DNA from: CBDFGS01 sp965247255
GTDB taxonomy: Bacteria; Chloroflexota; Dehalococcoidia; Lucifugimonadales; CAUZJF01
Direction: 5' to 3'
Assembly: GCA_965247255.1 (NCBI GenBank)
Contig: CBDFGS010000009.1
Location: forward strand, 496,001-560,000
DNA: 64,000 nt
Part shown: positions 1 to 8,174 of the stretch, piece by piece
Layout: each line of letters begins with the position of its first letter
Numbering within the stretch: the first letter of the stretch is position 1
Program-made: the position numbers and the translations under genes
Notes under the pieces: generated by a model
What the model saw: the letters and a program-made list of their open reading frames with translations, nothing else
What the model was told of the DNA's origin: nothing
Database searches by the model: none

Positions 1-1314
1 TGCTACATCGGCCAGCCTTTCGCTGAACCAATCGACCCCTGTGGAATCCGGCCGTTCGATGGAGCCGTCCGGATTCCTGTGGAGCCGGCCGGTGGCGTCC
101 GCCTCCGCCACGGCGGCGAGAAGGCCCAGCCTGCGCATCCCGTGTCTGTTGATCTGGCGCCTGAAGGCGGAATCGCTCGCCTTGCTCCTGTGAAATTGAA
201 GCGGCGTGAGATGACGCTCTACCAGGAACAGGATGTCATCGATGAGGGATGGCTCATTGGTGAGTTTAGACAAGAATCGTCTTACGGGCCCCAGCTCGGT
301 TTCATGGCCATGCTGAGTCGGTACTCTCTCCTCGTCGAATCGTGTGGTTGCCGGTTTTCCCAGGTCGTGCGCCACGGCAGCCAGCATGATAGCTAGCCTG
401 TCTCGCTCGTCGAGGAATCGCTTCGACGTTTCTGCAGCGCTGTCGGCAACCATCTTGGTATGCGTGAACACGTCTCCCTCGGCGTGGACGTCCTCGCGCT
501 GGGGAGTATCCTTCAAAGAGTGCAGTTCCGGATAGTACCTTTCGAGCACACCCATATCGTCGAGAGCCTGAAGCCCGATGGAAGGCCGACCCGAACCGAG
601 CATCTTCTTCCATTCCTCGTAGACCCTTTCGCGCGGGAGGAAAGATAGGTCCATGGAGCGCGCCAGTTCCATGGTCTCGTCGACTACGTCGAAACCGAAC
701 CGGGCGGCGAACTGCGCTGCTCGGTAGACCCTCAACCCGTCCTCTGTAAACGTCTCACGGTCGACGTGGCGAATCGTCTTCTGCTCGATATCGCTCAGGC
801 CACCGAAGAAGTCCTTCGTCTCTTTGCTGTTCAAGTCGTACATCAGGGCGTTCATCGTGAAGTCGCGCCTTCTTGCAGCCTCTTTTAGCCCAAGATGCGG
901 GACCGTTTGGACATCGAAGTCGGTATGTTTCTCACCCGTCCTGGTCTCCGTACGGGGAAGAGAGACATCGATGTTACGGCCGACCTTGTAGACTCCGAAC
1001 TGTCTGCCCACCTGTTCGCCGGATGTCCCTAGTCTGGACGCCACGATACGGCCGAGCTCTTCGGCCTCGATGCCGTGGACTTCGATATCGAGGTCGTGTA
1101 CAGGACGGCCTAGATAAATGTCGCGGACGCATCCCCCCACGAGATAGGGCCTGCCATGCTCGCTCAGCACCGCGACGACCTCTCTCACACGCGGATCATC
1201 CAGGAGAGTATCGATGTCCCGTTTGGGCGGCCTGGTCCACCTATGAGTCTCCTCCTTCCATACGAGGCCTGGCCTGGGAGGAGTCCGACTCTGTCTATCT
1301 CCTAACGGTTTCAT
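1..1314 (-). CDS. cca: CCA-adding tRNA nucleotidyltransferase with HD domain (C-terminus outside window)
   Basis: This enzyme adds or repairs the 3' CCA end of tRNAs in the cytoplasm. The minus-strand frame opens with ATG at 1312-1314 and stays open to base 1, so the C-terminal end is missing. The nucleotidyltransferase signature YLVGGCVRDIYLGRP followed by HDLDIEVHG is encoded around 1070-1165 and contains the GG and DxD residues of the class II polymerase-beta fold. Further downstream, around 335-372, MLAAVAHDLGKPATT is the HD metal-binding motif found in the larger members that carry a C-terminal phosphohydrolase domain. It follows rtcB on the same strand, with a terminator-like hairpin between them. 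Both genes act in tRNA maturation or repair, which makes the pairing sensible. The start was chosen as the first ATG ahead of the conserved domain; I see no strong ribosome binding site, so a start a few codons downstream is possible. Confidence 0.9.
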   Translation of the reverse strand, partial: MKPLGDRQSRTPPRPGLVWKEETHRWTRPPKRDIDTLLDDPRVREVVAVLSEHGRPYLVGGCVRDIYLGRPVHDLDIEVHGIEAEELGRIVASRLGTSGEQVGRQFGVYKVGRNIDVSLPRTETRTGEKHTDFDVQTVPHLGLKEAARRRDFTMNALMYDLNSKETKDFFGGLSDIEQKTIRHVDRETFTEDGLRVYRAAQFAARFGFDVVDETMELARSMDLSFLPRERVYEEWKKMLGSGRPSIGLQALDDMGVLERYYPELHSLKDTPQREDVHAEGDVFTHTKMVADSAAETSKRFLDERDRLAIMLAAVAHDLGKPATTRFDEERVPTQHGHETELGPVRRFLSKLTNEPSLIDDILFLVERHLTPLQFHRSKASDSAFRRQINRHGMRRLGLLAAVAEADATGRLHRNPDGSIERPDSTGVDWFSERLADVA

Positions 1315-1332
1315 GCTACGCAGTTTCCCGTA

Positions 1333-1362
1333 CAAAAAAGGGGCAGACGCCTACCCCCTTTT
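1333..1362 (-). terminator. Rho-independent terminator after rtcB
   Basis: Read on the minus strand, an A4G4-5 arm, a loop of about ten bases, and a C4T4 arm running into a T tract start directly after the rtcB stop codon. The hairpin separates rtcB from the downstream cca gene. Confidence 0.6.
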
Positions 1363-2517
1363 CTAGCCTCCCTTGTAGTTCACGATCTGGTGCAAGGTGT
1401 GGACGATCTCGGTGAGGTCCTTCTGATCATCCATCACCTGGTCTATCGGCTTGTACGCCTCCGGGTGCTCGTCCAGAAGGGCGCGCGCGTTGTTGCTGTT
1501 CCACGCCTTGCCCTCCATCTGCTCGTTCAATGACTCGACCGTGAACGTACGCCGGGCCGCGCCCCTGCTGTACTGCCGTCCCGCGCCGTGGGCGCTGGAC
1601 ATGTACGATTGCGGATTCCCCAGACCGCTGGTGATGTACGTGGCCGCGCCCATCGAGCCTGGAATGACGCCCATGTCGCCGGTGTCGGCCTTGATGGCGC
1701 CCTTCCGGGTCAGCCACACGTCCTTGCCGAAGTGCACCTCGCGGGCCGCGAAGTTGTGGTGGCAGTTTATCCGCTCCTCCTCTTGAACGCCGTCCACGAG
1801 GCTCTTAATGTCCTCCATGGCGGCGTCCATCATGAATTCGCGGTTCGTGTAGGCGTACTGCTGGGCCCACTCCATCATCCCTATGTACTTCTCGAACGTA
1901 GGCCCGCGGAGCCCCGCCAGATCGCGGTGTTCAAGCTCCTCCGTATTCTCGTCCTTCGCCCGATCGATAAACATCCCCGCAATGCGATTACCGATGCCGC
2001 GCGGTCCCGAATGGAGCACAACCCAGACCCGCTGTTCCGTGTCCAAGCACACCTCGACGAAGTGGTTTCCGGAGCCCAGCGTGCCGAGCTGACGCTTGCC
2101 CCGCTCGACGTTTAGCCCTTCGGCGTCAGGGAGCGGGTTTTCCTTGAACCACTGCACCGTCCTGTTGGCCTGGGCGTCTCCCGAGGCCCCCCCGCGCTGC
2201 TTGTGCTCGCGGCCCACCCCCGCGGGGATCGAGCGCCCGAAGAGCTCTACCAGCGGCGTGAGATCGTCGGGGAGGTCATCGCGGGTCTTGTTCAGGCGAA
2301 CGGCTATCATCCCGCAGCCGATATCGACACCAACCGCCGCCGGAATGATGGTGTCGAGATGGGTCGGGATCACGCTTCCGACCGTTGCGCCCATACCGAG
2401 ATGGGCGTCAGGCATCAGGGCTACGTGGCCCGCGATCCCGGGAGCGCGGGATAGCATGTCCGCCTGCTGGCGTGTGTTCTCCTCCAGTATGCTCGCCCAG
2501 TTCTTGACTTCTCCCAT
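1363..2517 (-). CDS. rtcB: RtcB-type RNA-splicing ligase
   Basis: RtcB joins RNA 2',3'-cyclic phosphate and 5'-hydroxyl ends using GTP and manganese, in RNA repair or tRNA splicing. The 384-residue protein shows the family's landmarks in order: PDAHLGMGATVGS near the N-terminus, VGVDIGCGM with the metal-binding cysteine, HSGPRGIGN, NCHHNFA with metal-binding histidines, and near the C-terminus SSAHGAGRQYSRG, which holds the histidine that becomes guanylylated. The length fits the short bacterial RtcB subgroup. I chose ATG at 2515-2517 because a GGAGG box lies 8 bases upstream; a GTG three codons earlier overlaps that box and is unlikely to be used. A tRNA gene lies upstream on the same strand and cca downstream, so the neighbourhood is devoted to RNA processing. 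Confidence 0.95.
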   Translation of the reverse strand: MGEVKNWASILEENTRQQADMLSRAPGIAGHVALMPDAHLGMGATVGSVIPTHLDTIIPAAVGVDIGCGMIAVRLNKTRDDLPDDLTPLVELFGRSIPAGVGREHKQRGGASGDAQANRTVQWFKENPLPDAEGLNVERGKRQLGTLGSGNHFVEVCLDTEQRVWVVLHSGPRGIGNRIAGMFIDRAKDENTEELEHRDLAGLRGPTFEKYIGMMEWAQQYAYTNREFMMDAAMEDIKSLVDGVQEEERINCHHNFAAREVHFGKDVWLTRKGAIKADTGDMGVIPGSMGAATYITSGLGNPQSYMSSAHGAGRQYSRGAARRTFTVESLNEQMEGKAWNSNNARALLDEHPEAYKPIDQVMDDQKDLTEIVHTLHQIVNYKGG

Positions 2518-2674
2518 CGCTATCACCTCCGAAAAACGTGATTACTCGCTGCTACCTGCCTCAAATACGACCTATAGACGTGGCCCGAACCGAAATATCC
2601 GCTAGTCACAATCGATGCTCAGGCGCCTGATCGCCTTCGTCTTGGGACCAGGCCCCTAATCTAACACTACTCGT

Positions 2675-2750
2675 TGGAGAGGGCGACGGGACTCGAACCC
2701 GCACACACCTGCTTGGAAGGCAGGGACTGACCCTGTACAGCTTCGCCCTC
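2675..2750 (-). tRNA. tRNA-Gly (anticodon TCC)
   Basis: A full cloverleaf can be drawn on the minus strand. The acceptor stem pairs GAGGGCG with CGCCCTC, the D stem is GCTG/CAGT with GG in the loop, the anticodon stem CCTGC/GCAGG encloses CTTCCAA (anticodon TCC), and the T arm carries GGTTCGAGTCC. The 3' CCA is encoded at 2675-2677. Confidence 0.93.
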
Positions 2751-2762
2751 TCATGCCCAGTT

Positions 2763-2780
2763 CCCCCTTTGCAAAGGGGG
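2763..2780. repeat. Perfect palindrome CCCCCTTTGCAAAGGGGG
   Basis: An 18-base perfect inverted repeat is followed by a further G-rich stretch (ATTGAGGGGG). It has no T tract on either side, so it looks more like a dispersed palindromic repeat than a terminator. Confidence 0.5.
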
Positions 2781-2802
2781 ATTGAGGGGGATTTGTGGCC
2801 GT

Positions 2803-2836
2803 GGTGGGCCTACGTGTACTGAATTGCGAACTTTTC
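2803..2836. repeat. 34-base dispersed repeat, copy 1
   Basis: The sequence GGTGGGCCTACGTG followed by TACTGAATTGCGAACTTTTC recurs at 49420-49453 with one mismatch. Its last 20 bases recur at 46660-46679. It may be the end of an uncharacterised mobile element. Confidence 0.6.
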
Positions 2837-2884
2837 AGTTGACAGTCGAGCTATGTGACGGCTAGGGCTCGATTTGGATTCCTC

Positions 2885-3406
2885 TCAGCAGTCAGTCAGG
2901 AGCCGTGACCTTGTCCAGATAGCGGGCCCGCGCCTGCCCTCCGCCCTTGAAGAAGACCTGCCCATCCTCACGAATGCTGGACACCTCTCCTCTCCATGAA
3001 TTTGCCTGGAGAAGGATTCTAATCTCTCTCCCAACGCTTCTAGCAAGTATCGCTCGGCCTTGTTGACTCTTTTGACGACTCTATCGCCGGGCTTGAGTTC
3101 CATGCGCCTCGCTGCATCCGAGTTCGCAATCTCTATCGCCTGTTTGATTCTGACGAACGCGACCGACGACGAACTGCAGTCGGTAATATCGATCCCCAAC
3201 TCTTCCGCCAGCCCACGTTGACGATCCGACACTTCGCGACTAGGGCAACCTATGGCATCACCGACCACTTCAAGAATGTTGGAAGCGAGCATGGCGAACG
3301 TGTCGTCGTCGGTCACTTGAAGGCCCAACTGGGCAGCCATCGTCAGTTGCGCTGGTGTAGGCTTGATTTCGCTCCAAAGTATCTTGGGCGATCCGGCGTA
3401 CTGCAT
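2885..3406 (-). CDS. Hypothetical protein with a twice-repeated Q..A..LG motif, probably frameshifted
   Basis: I do not recognise a named family. The N-terminal two thirds contain two similar segments, AQLTMAAQLGLQVTDDD and RQRGLAEELGIDITDCS, each a Q-x3-A-x2-LG-(I/L) unit followed by acidic residues, which suggests an internal duplication. Downstream of about 3060 the open frame becomes unusual in composition. A second minus frame there encodes a more natural C-terminus (RAILARSVGREIRILL, then GEVSSIREDGQVFFKGGG, ending KVTAPD and a stop near 2887-2900). The likeliest reading is that one base was lost or gained near 3050-3080 and that the true C-terminus lies in that second frame. The start codon is the ATG ahead of QYAGSPKILW. 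No operon partner is evident. Confidence 0.5.
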   Translation of the reverse strand: MQYAGSPKILWSEIKPTPAQLTMAAQLGLQVTDDDTFAMLASNILEVVGDAIGCPSREVSDRQRGLAEELGIDITDCSSSSVAFVRIKQAIEIANSDAARRMELKPGDRVVKRVNKAERYLLEALGERLESFSRQIHGEERCPAFVRMGRSSSRAEGRRGPAIWTRSRLLTDC

Positions 3407-3577
3407 TTCCCCATATCCGATAATTCATTTATGCGATGTCCTATGCGTCAGTCTTCTTCCATCGTGTGGTTCGGTTCCCAGCCGCTCCTGCACCTTCAGC
3501 TCCGGCATCCGGTAGCCGACACGAGGCTCAGTGAAGACGTTGGTGGAATGAAAGCCACCGTCCGGGGGCAAACGGAC

Positions 3578-4069
3578 TTATGCGACCTCATTTAGCTTCC
3601 CTGTCGCGCAGTCGTAGACGAAACCGCGCACGTCATCCTTGTTGGGGATGAAAGGGCTTGCCTGGATCCGCGCGATCGACTGTCGCACGTCCTCACCAAG
3701 ATCGGGGAACGCCTCGAGGGCGAAGGGTGGCCGCAGGCCTGTGTCGGCGGTGATCGCGTCCTTCACGTCGTCGTCACGGAAGGTCAGCATGCCACATTCG
3801 GTGTGGTGGATGAGGATGATCGACGTCGTGCCCAGCAGGCGTTGGGAAATCGTCAGTGAGCGGATCGCGTCGTCGGTGACCACGCCGCCGGCGTTCCGGA
3901 TAACGTGCGCATCGCCTTCACTGATCCCCAGCAAGCGGTACGTGTCGAGGCGGGCGTCCATGCACGCCACGACCGCGAGGCCGAGCCCCGGGGGCAGGGG
4001 CAAGTCGCCCTTGTCGAATTCTTCGGCATAGCGAGTGTTATTAGCGAGCAGGTCATCGGTAACTGTCAT
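3578..4069 (-). CDS. Beta-class carbonic anhydrase
   Basis: It interconverts CO2 and bicarbonate in the cytoplasm using zinc. The 163-residue protein carries the beta-class zinc-site motifs: ACMDARLD (Cys, then the Asp-Arg dyad) near residue 35 and IHHTECGML (His and Cys ligands) near residue 90, with RNAGG between them. The length matches the short actinobacterial-like beta-CAs. The start ATG at 4067-4069 was chosen because GAGGAGGA lies 5 bases upstream; the open frame continues 16 codons further without a comparable site. It is a stand-alone gene next to an IS630 element. Confidence 0.93.
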   Translation of the reverse strand: MTVTDDLLANNTRYAEEFDKGDLPLPPGLGLAVVACMDARLDTYRLLGISEGDAHVIRNAGGVVTDDAIRSLTISQRLLGTTSIILIHHTECGMLTFRDDDVKDAITADTGLRPPFALEAFPDLGEDVRQSIARIQASPFIPNKDDVRGFVYDCATGKLNEVA

Positions 4070-4266
4070 CAAAATCCTCCTCGGGCCGTTTGTTTGGGTT
4101 TGTCCTTGATCACGCATCCAGTTTTGATTTTCCAGTGTGGTGGGCCTGAGTTGACGGTAGGCAGAACCATCTTTGAGTTGTGGCTGGGACTGTGAGGGTA
4201 AAGAATCGTTTCGTGCAATCGCTGCGGAGTTGTAGCAAGTTGGAGCAACACGCTTCTAATACCAAT

Positions 4267-4860
4267 TCACTTGGATGGGGCCATAAAGGATGCTGGAAGG
4301 CGTTGGACGTTATCTTCGATCCAGTCCCATGCTGCGAGTGAACGCACGCGCTCAGGGTCAGATTCCAATTCACTCAGGTAGGCGTCCACTGCCTTCACTT
4401 TCTCCTCTATACTCCCGTATATCCTGCCCTCCACCCACCGACGGACCTCCTCGAACACCCGCTCAGCAGGATTCAACTCAGGACTGTACGGAGGCTGCAC
4501 TATCGTCGGCAGTCCCACGCTCCGCACCACCTCGCTCCGGTGACCACGCGCTCCATCCCACACCAGTGCTTCTATATCCGAGTGATGCTTGAAACCATTG
4601 ATGGCCTCCGCTATCGACTCGGACTTCATCGACTCGATCCACCTCCACAGCAGTTTCCCCCTCCGAACGTCTACCACCACAAACACGTATATCCATCGGT
4701 ACACCAACTGCACTCGCTGACGCACCTTCACTCCACGACGACCCCATACCCTTCGAACCGTCCCCCGCAAACCCACTCGCATCTCATCGGCAAAGCCAAG
4801 AACCGTCTCAGAACTCACCCCCGCTCTGGCAAGGGCTCGACCACACCCTCTGCACATCAA
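4267..4860 (-). CDS. IS630 transposase, DDE catalytic part
   Basis: This is the catalytic half. The DDE residues can be placed in GFADEMRVGL, ALVWDGARGHRS and SPELNPAERVFEEVRRW, the last being the typical IS630 C-terminal signature. The second motif reads WDGARGH where most relatives have DNxxxH. It begins inside the upstream helix-turn-helix frame and stops at 4267, a few bases inside the left end of the element. Confidence 0.8.
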   Translation of the reverse strand: MMCRGCGRALARAGVSSETVLGFADEMRVGLRGTVRRVWGRRGVKVRQRVQLVYRWIYVFVVVDVRRGKLLWRWIESMKSESIAEAINGFKHHSDIEALVWDGARGHRSEVVRSVGLPTIVQPPYSPELNPAERVFEEVRRWVEGRIYGSIEEKVKAVDAYLSELESDPERVRSLAAWDWIEDNVQRLPASFMAPSK

Positions 4861-5317
4861 GGTCTGCCTTCTCGTGAAATGCGCGAGGCACCTTCGGCGA
4901 ACATCCCAACCTCTTGAGCAGACTGTACACTCCGCCTGGCTTGTAGCTCACTTCATACTCGGACTCTATCCAATTTCTGATCTCGCCCGCCGTCTTGAAG
5001 CGTCCCTTCGACACCTCCTGTGCCAATCCCCGTTCTTCCTCTGTGCTCAGGTACCGCGGCGTACCCCTGACTCCCTTCTTATGAGAGAGCACCTCCTGCA
5101 CACCTCCCTGTCTATACCAGCCCACCCATGACTGTACCGTCCGATAATGGACCCCTACCACCGAGGCCACTTCTGAGAGCTGCCGTCCTGAACGCAGCAG
5201 CCACAGTCCATGCAGCCGAGTACGCAGTGTACCGTCCCGCTCTGCAAGATATGCTGCCTTCAGAGCCTCCGGCGTATCCTCTGTGCGCCAATCCACTCGA
5301 AACGGTCGACCGATCAT
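4808..5317 (-). CDS. IS630 transposase, N-terminal (helix-turn-helix) part
   Basis: This is the DNA-binding part of the transposase: a helix-turn-helix around RQLSEVASVVGVHYRTVQSW and a second winged segment (EEERGLAQEVSKGRFKTAGEI). ATG at 5315-5317 was chosen because GGAGGG precedes it and it lies inside the element; the open frame extends upstream past the left inverted repeat. It overlaps the downstream catalytic frame by about 50 bases, so a ribosomal frameshift probably joins the two, as in several IS630 members. A simple frameshift mutation is the alternative. Confidence 0.8.
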   Translation of the reverse strand: MIGRPFRVDWRTEDTPEALKAAYLAERDGTLRTRLHGLWLLRSGRQLSEVASVVGVHYRTVQSWVGWYRQGGVQEVLSHKKGVRGTPRYLSTEEERGLAQEVSKGRFKTAGEIRNWIESEYEVSYKPGGVYSLLKRLGCSPKVPRAFHEKADLDVQRVWSSPCQSGGEF

Positions 5318-5432
5318 CTGATGCCCTCCAACTCCATGAGTTGGTATCAGCATCCACAAAGTGTCACGACGCCGCTAGCTGGTTTATGGCCTTATTGTCC
5401 GCAAATGGTATAACACCCCCAGACCCTAAGCT

Positions 5433-8174
5433 TCATAGACGCCGATTAGAGATAACAGGCTCCGAGGCCAGCAAGTCGCGGAGCTTGCTCAGGTCCGGCA
5501 GGCCAAGGATTCGTGAGACGCCTGAGTCCAAGGCTTGCCGGGCCGGGCAATGCGCCATACCCGGCAGCCGCTCGAACTCCGCCTCCGTCATCTCATTGAA
5601 CAAGTCTGACAAGCCTTTGAGCTGCTTCGGGGAGAGACTACGCGTGTCCAAGACTGGCAGTTCCTCCAAGTCTGCTTTTTTCAACTGAACCCAACCGCCT
5701 TGTGTCGTATTGCGGACAGCCATCAAGGTTAGCAGGCCCAAACTGCTATTCAGCCATACCGTGAGCGCCTTCTCGACAGTGGGGTCATCGACCCGGACGG
5801 GCCACCACATGCTGCCCAGGACATTGGTATCCGCTCTCATGGAAACAACCCTAACTGTGTTGAGCCGGAAGCGTGCTCCGACAAGGAGCCTGCCTGCCTT
5901 TGGCCATAACTGGTTGACAGGCTTGAGACGGCGGCCAGGGGGCGGTTCAACCAGCGGGGCCAAATAACTGTCTGGCTTCGTCTTGATCCATCTCCGTTGG
6001 TCGGTGTCGTGGTTCGCAATCATGGAATATGCTGTAACCGCAGTTGTCCGCTCGAAGCCATCCCACAAGTCTCTTATGTCTGGGCCAATTCTACCGAGAT
6101 CGCTGAAATGGCTTATGGGGATGTTAGCCGTTATCTCCTCACTTGGAACCCACACCTCGCCGGCGTCCAGCAGCCTCAGAGCGCTGCGCACCAGGTCGGC
6201 GCGGGCGAACTGCACACCGTACCACTGCTTGCCGGCAAGCTTCGATTCAGGCATAGACAGCGCCTCGCCGACATGCCGGCGGTCAACCTCCAGTAGTGCA
6301 GTGCCCGTCCCCTCGAATGTCGCTGGCTTCGTCGCGGTAATTGCCTGTGCCACTCGGTGGGCATCCAACACGCCGTCTGGGTTGTGCCAAAGATTGACGA
6401 AGGTAGTGCGGCGTTCCACTGAGTCATCGTTGTTTGGGCGACGCGTCGCTATCAGCAGAGCCTCCGATAGGTCGGTGCTGTCCGAGAAGTTCCAGCGCAA
6501 CGGGTCGTGTGAGGTTACGACCATGTCCAGGACAAAATCGTGCTCTATCAGGGAGCGGGTCTGCTTCCAGGATGGCCCGGTGCATACAGTGACGGGCAAC
6601 ACCAGGGCAAGCCTGCCCTCGCTGGGCCTCAGCTTAGGCGTCGCGGCCGCCACGAACGCAGCGCCCAGCCCCGCGGTCGCCGTCGCCTGCCTAGACCTCA
6701 GCCGGCGTGACAGCTCGTCCTGAAGCCTCCGACGCTCCGTCGCCGGGAGGCTTCCGAACAGCAGATTGCCAATCACGGAGCGAGTGAACGGGGGATTCAT
6801 AATCGCCAGGTCCAACTCCGGCAGCCTGGCGATTACGCCTTCTGCCGCGCCCCTGGAGCCGCCACCGGATACCCGTGCTGCGCCCCGTGCGCCCACGCCC
6901 ATATCCTCGACGGACAGTGCGAATTGGACGGCAGCCTCGTCAGTTCCCAGGAAGTCCAGCGAGCCCAGAGACACCTTCGAACCCTCTATTCCTAGGGGCA
7001 TCACGTAGAGGTTCATCCGGTCAAACTGTATGTCAGGGTTGAGCATCGCCAGGCTGGTGGCCGCAAAGTGCACGGCGGAAAGCTGCACGTCGTAGCCGTG
7101 CAGGGCCTGCTCCACCATCGCCTTGTGCAATGCGGCGGCGTTCTCCCCGCCAGCGTCCGCATGCCGCCGCTCCGCCTCAGCAGCCACCGCCATCAACAAC
7201 GTCCCCGTGCCGCAAGCAAGGTCGGCCACGTTGAGGGAGGCGGGGAACTCGTGGTCGCTCCAGTCAATGTGGGGAGGCCAATCATGGAACACGAGCCGTG
7301 ACAGCAGTGTGGCCGCCGGCACCGAGGTGTAATAGGCCCCGGTGAACTTGGCGTCGGTCAGCAGCGTGTGGAACAGGCGCCCGGAGAGATCATGCCCTTC
7401 CAATCGGCGCGTGTCCTCCATAGCTTTGACCAGGGGAGCAATCACTGGGGCCTGGATATCGTCCGGCCCATCGCCAAGGACATCCAAGATGTTGACCGCC
7501 AACTCGAACACCGGCACGTAGTCGATGGTGTCGCAGATGTAGCGCCACGCATCGCGCAGCCTGGCGATGCCCTTGCCCAGGGCCTCATTGACGGTCGGAA
7601 CGTCCTCATTGGCGGCAGCGAGACGGTCCTGGAAGGCGAGGGCGTTGAAGAGCACCAGACAACCGATGCGGAGGGCGGCGGCGCGGTCCTTCTCTTGGTC
7701 GCTGCGGGCGATGATGTCCGCGATGCGCCGGGATAGCCGGGCGTGTCTGTTGAGTTGCTTCGCCGACTGTTCCAACGCGTATCCAACTGCGCCGGCGGCA
7801 GCCGCCACCCGGTCTACGCCCTCCAGCTCCAGCGGCAGGTTGCGCAACTGGTCCGCAAGGTCTGCCGCCGACCCTTTGCGAATGTGCCGATCTGGAATCA
7901 ACGCTCCGCGCGAGCCATGCAGCCACCATCGGAGGTCCGTAGCGGCCTCAAGACCGGCGTGTGTGTCATCCTCATACCGAAGGCCGTCCGGGTAGAGAAC
8001 ACCGACCATCCCCAGTGCTTCGGGGAAGGACTTCAGGCGTTCGTCGAGTTGGGTCTCCAAGAGGCCGGCGGAACTCTCCCATTTGCATTCCAGCACCACG
8101 AGGTCGCCGCTTCTCAGCTCGACGAGGACATCGGGCGCCCCTCTCCGGCTGCGGCGCTCCGCTCTCGCCTTTAG
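5433..8174 (-). CDS. Type IIG-like restriction-methyltransferase, N-terminus cut off by IS1380
   Basis: A DNA adenine-N6 methyltransferase with a probable fused nuclease. Motif I (VADLACGTGTLLMAV) lies near 7195-7235 and the catalytic motif IV (LAIMNPPFTRS) near 6785-6815, followed by a target-recognition-like C-terminal half ending at 5433. Upstream of the first usable GTG (8099) the same frame runs without a stop to the IS1380 edge at 8174 and encodes APDVLVELRSGDLVVLECKW, a textbook PD-(D/E)xK nuclease core. The nuclease domain therefore begins before the break and its start is missing. At more than 910 residues it is the right size for a single-chain restriction-modification enzyme. Without its start and promoter it is probably not expressed normally. 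No separate specificity subunit is visible. Confidence 0.8.
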   Translation of the reverse strand, partial: LKARAERRSRRGAPDVLVELRSGDLVVLECKWESSAGLLETQLDERLKSFPEALGMVGVLYPDGLRYEDDTHAGLEAATDLRWWLHGSRGALIPDRHIRKGSAADLADQLRNLPLELEGVDRVAAAAGAVGYALEQSAKQLNRHARLSRRIADIIARSDQEKDRAAALRIGCLVLFNALAFQDRLAAANEDVPTVNEALGKGIARLRDAWRYICDTIDYVPVFELAVNILDVLGDGPDDIQAPVIAPLVKAMEDTRRLEGHDLSGRLFHTLLTDAKFTGAYYTSVPAATLLSRLVFHDWPPHIDWSDHEFPASLNVADLACGTGTLLMAVAAEAERRHADAGGENAAALHKAMVEQALHGYDVQLSAVHFAATSLAMLNPDIQFDRMNLYVMPLGIEGSKVSLGSLDFLGTDEAAVQFALSVEDMGVGARGAARVSGGGSRGAAEGVIARLPELDLAIMNPPFTRSVIGNLLFGSLPATERRRLQDELSRRLRSRQATATAGLGAAFVAAATPKLRPSEGRLALVLPVTVCTGPSWKQTRSLIEHDFVLDMVVTSHDPLRWNFSDSTDLSEALLIATRRPNNDDSVERRTTFVNLWHNPDGVLDAHRVAQAITATKPATFEGTGTALLEVDRRHVGEALSMPESKLAGKQWYGVQFARADLVRSALRLLDAGEVWVPSEEITANIPISHFSDLGRIGPDIRDLWDGFERTTAVTAYSMIANHDTDQRRWIKTKPDSYLAPLVEPPPGRRLKPVNQLWPKAGRLLVGARFRLNTVRVVSMRADTNVLGSMWWPVRVDDPTVEKALTVWLNSSLGLLTLMAVRNTTQGGWVQLKKADLEELPVLDTRSLSPKQLKGLSDLFNEMTEAEFERLPGMAHCPARQALDSGVSRILGLPDLSKLRDLLASEPVISNRRL

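Larger units (their letters stand above)
4262..5344 (-). mobile_element. IS630-family element, two-frame transposase
   Basis: Ends were placed at short inverted repeats (ACCAATTCA on the left, TGAGTTGGT on the right), each next to a TA dinucleotide (4260-4261 and 5345-5346), matching the TA target of IS630 elements. The element holds the two overlapping transposase frames listed separately and lies between the carbonic anhydrase gene and the 3' end of the restriction-methylation gene. Confidence 0.7.
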
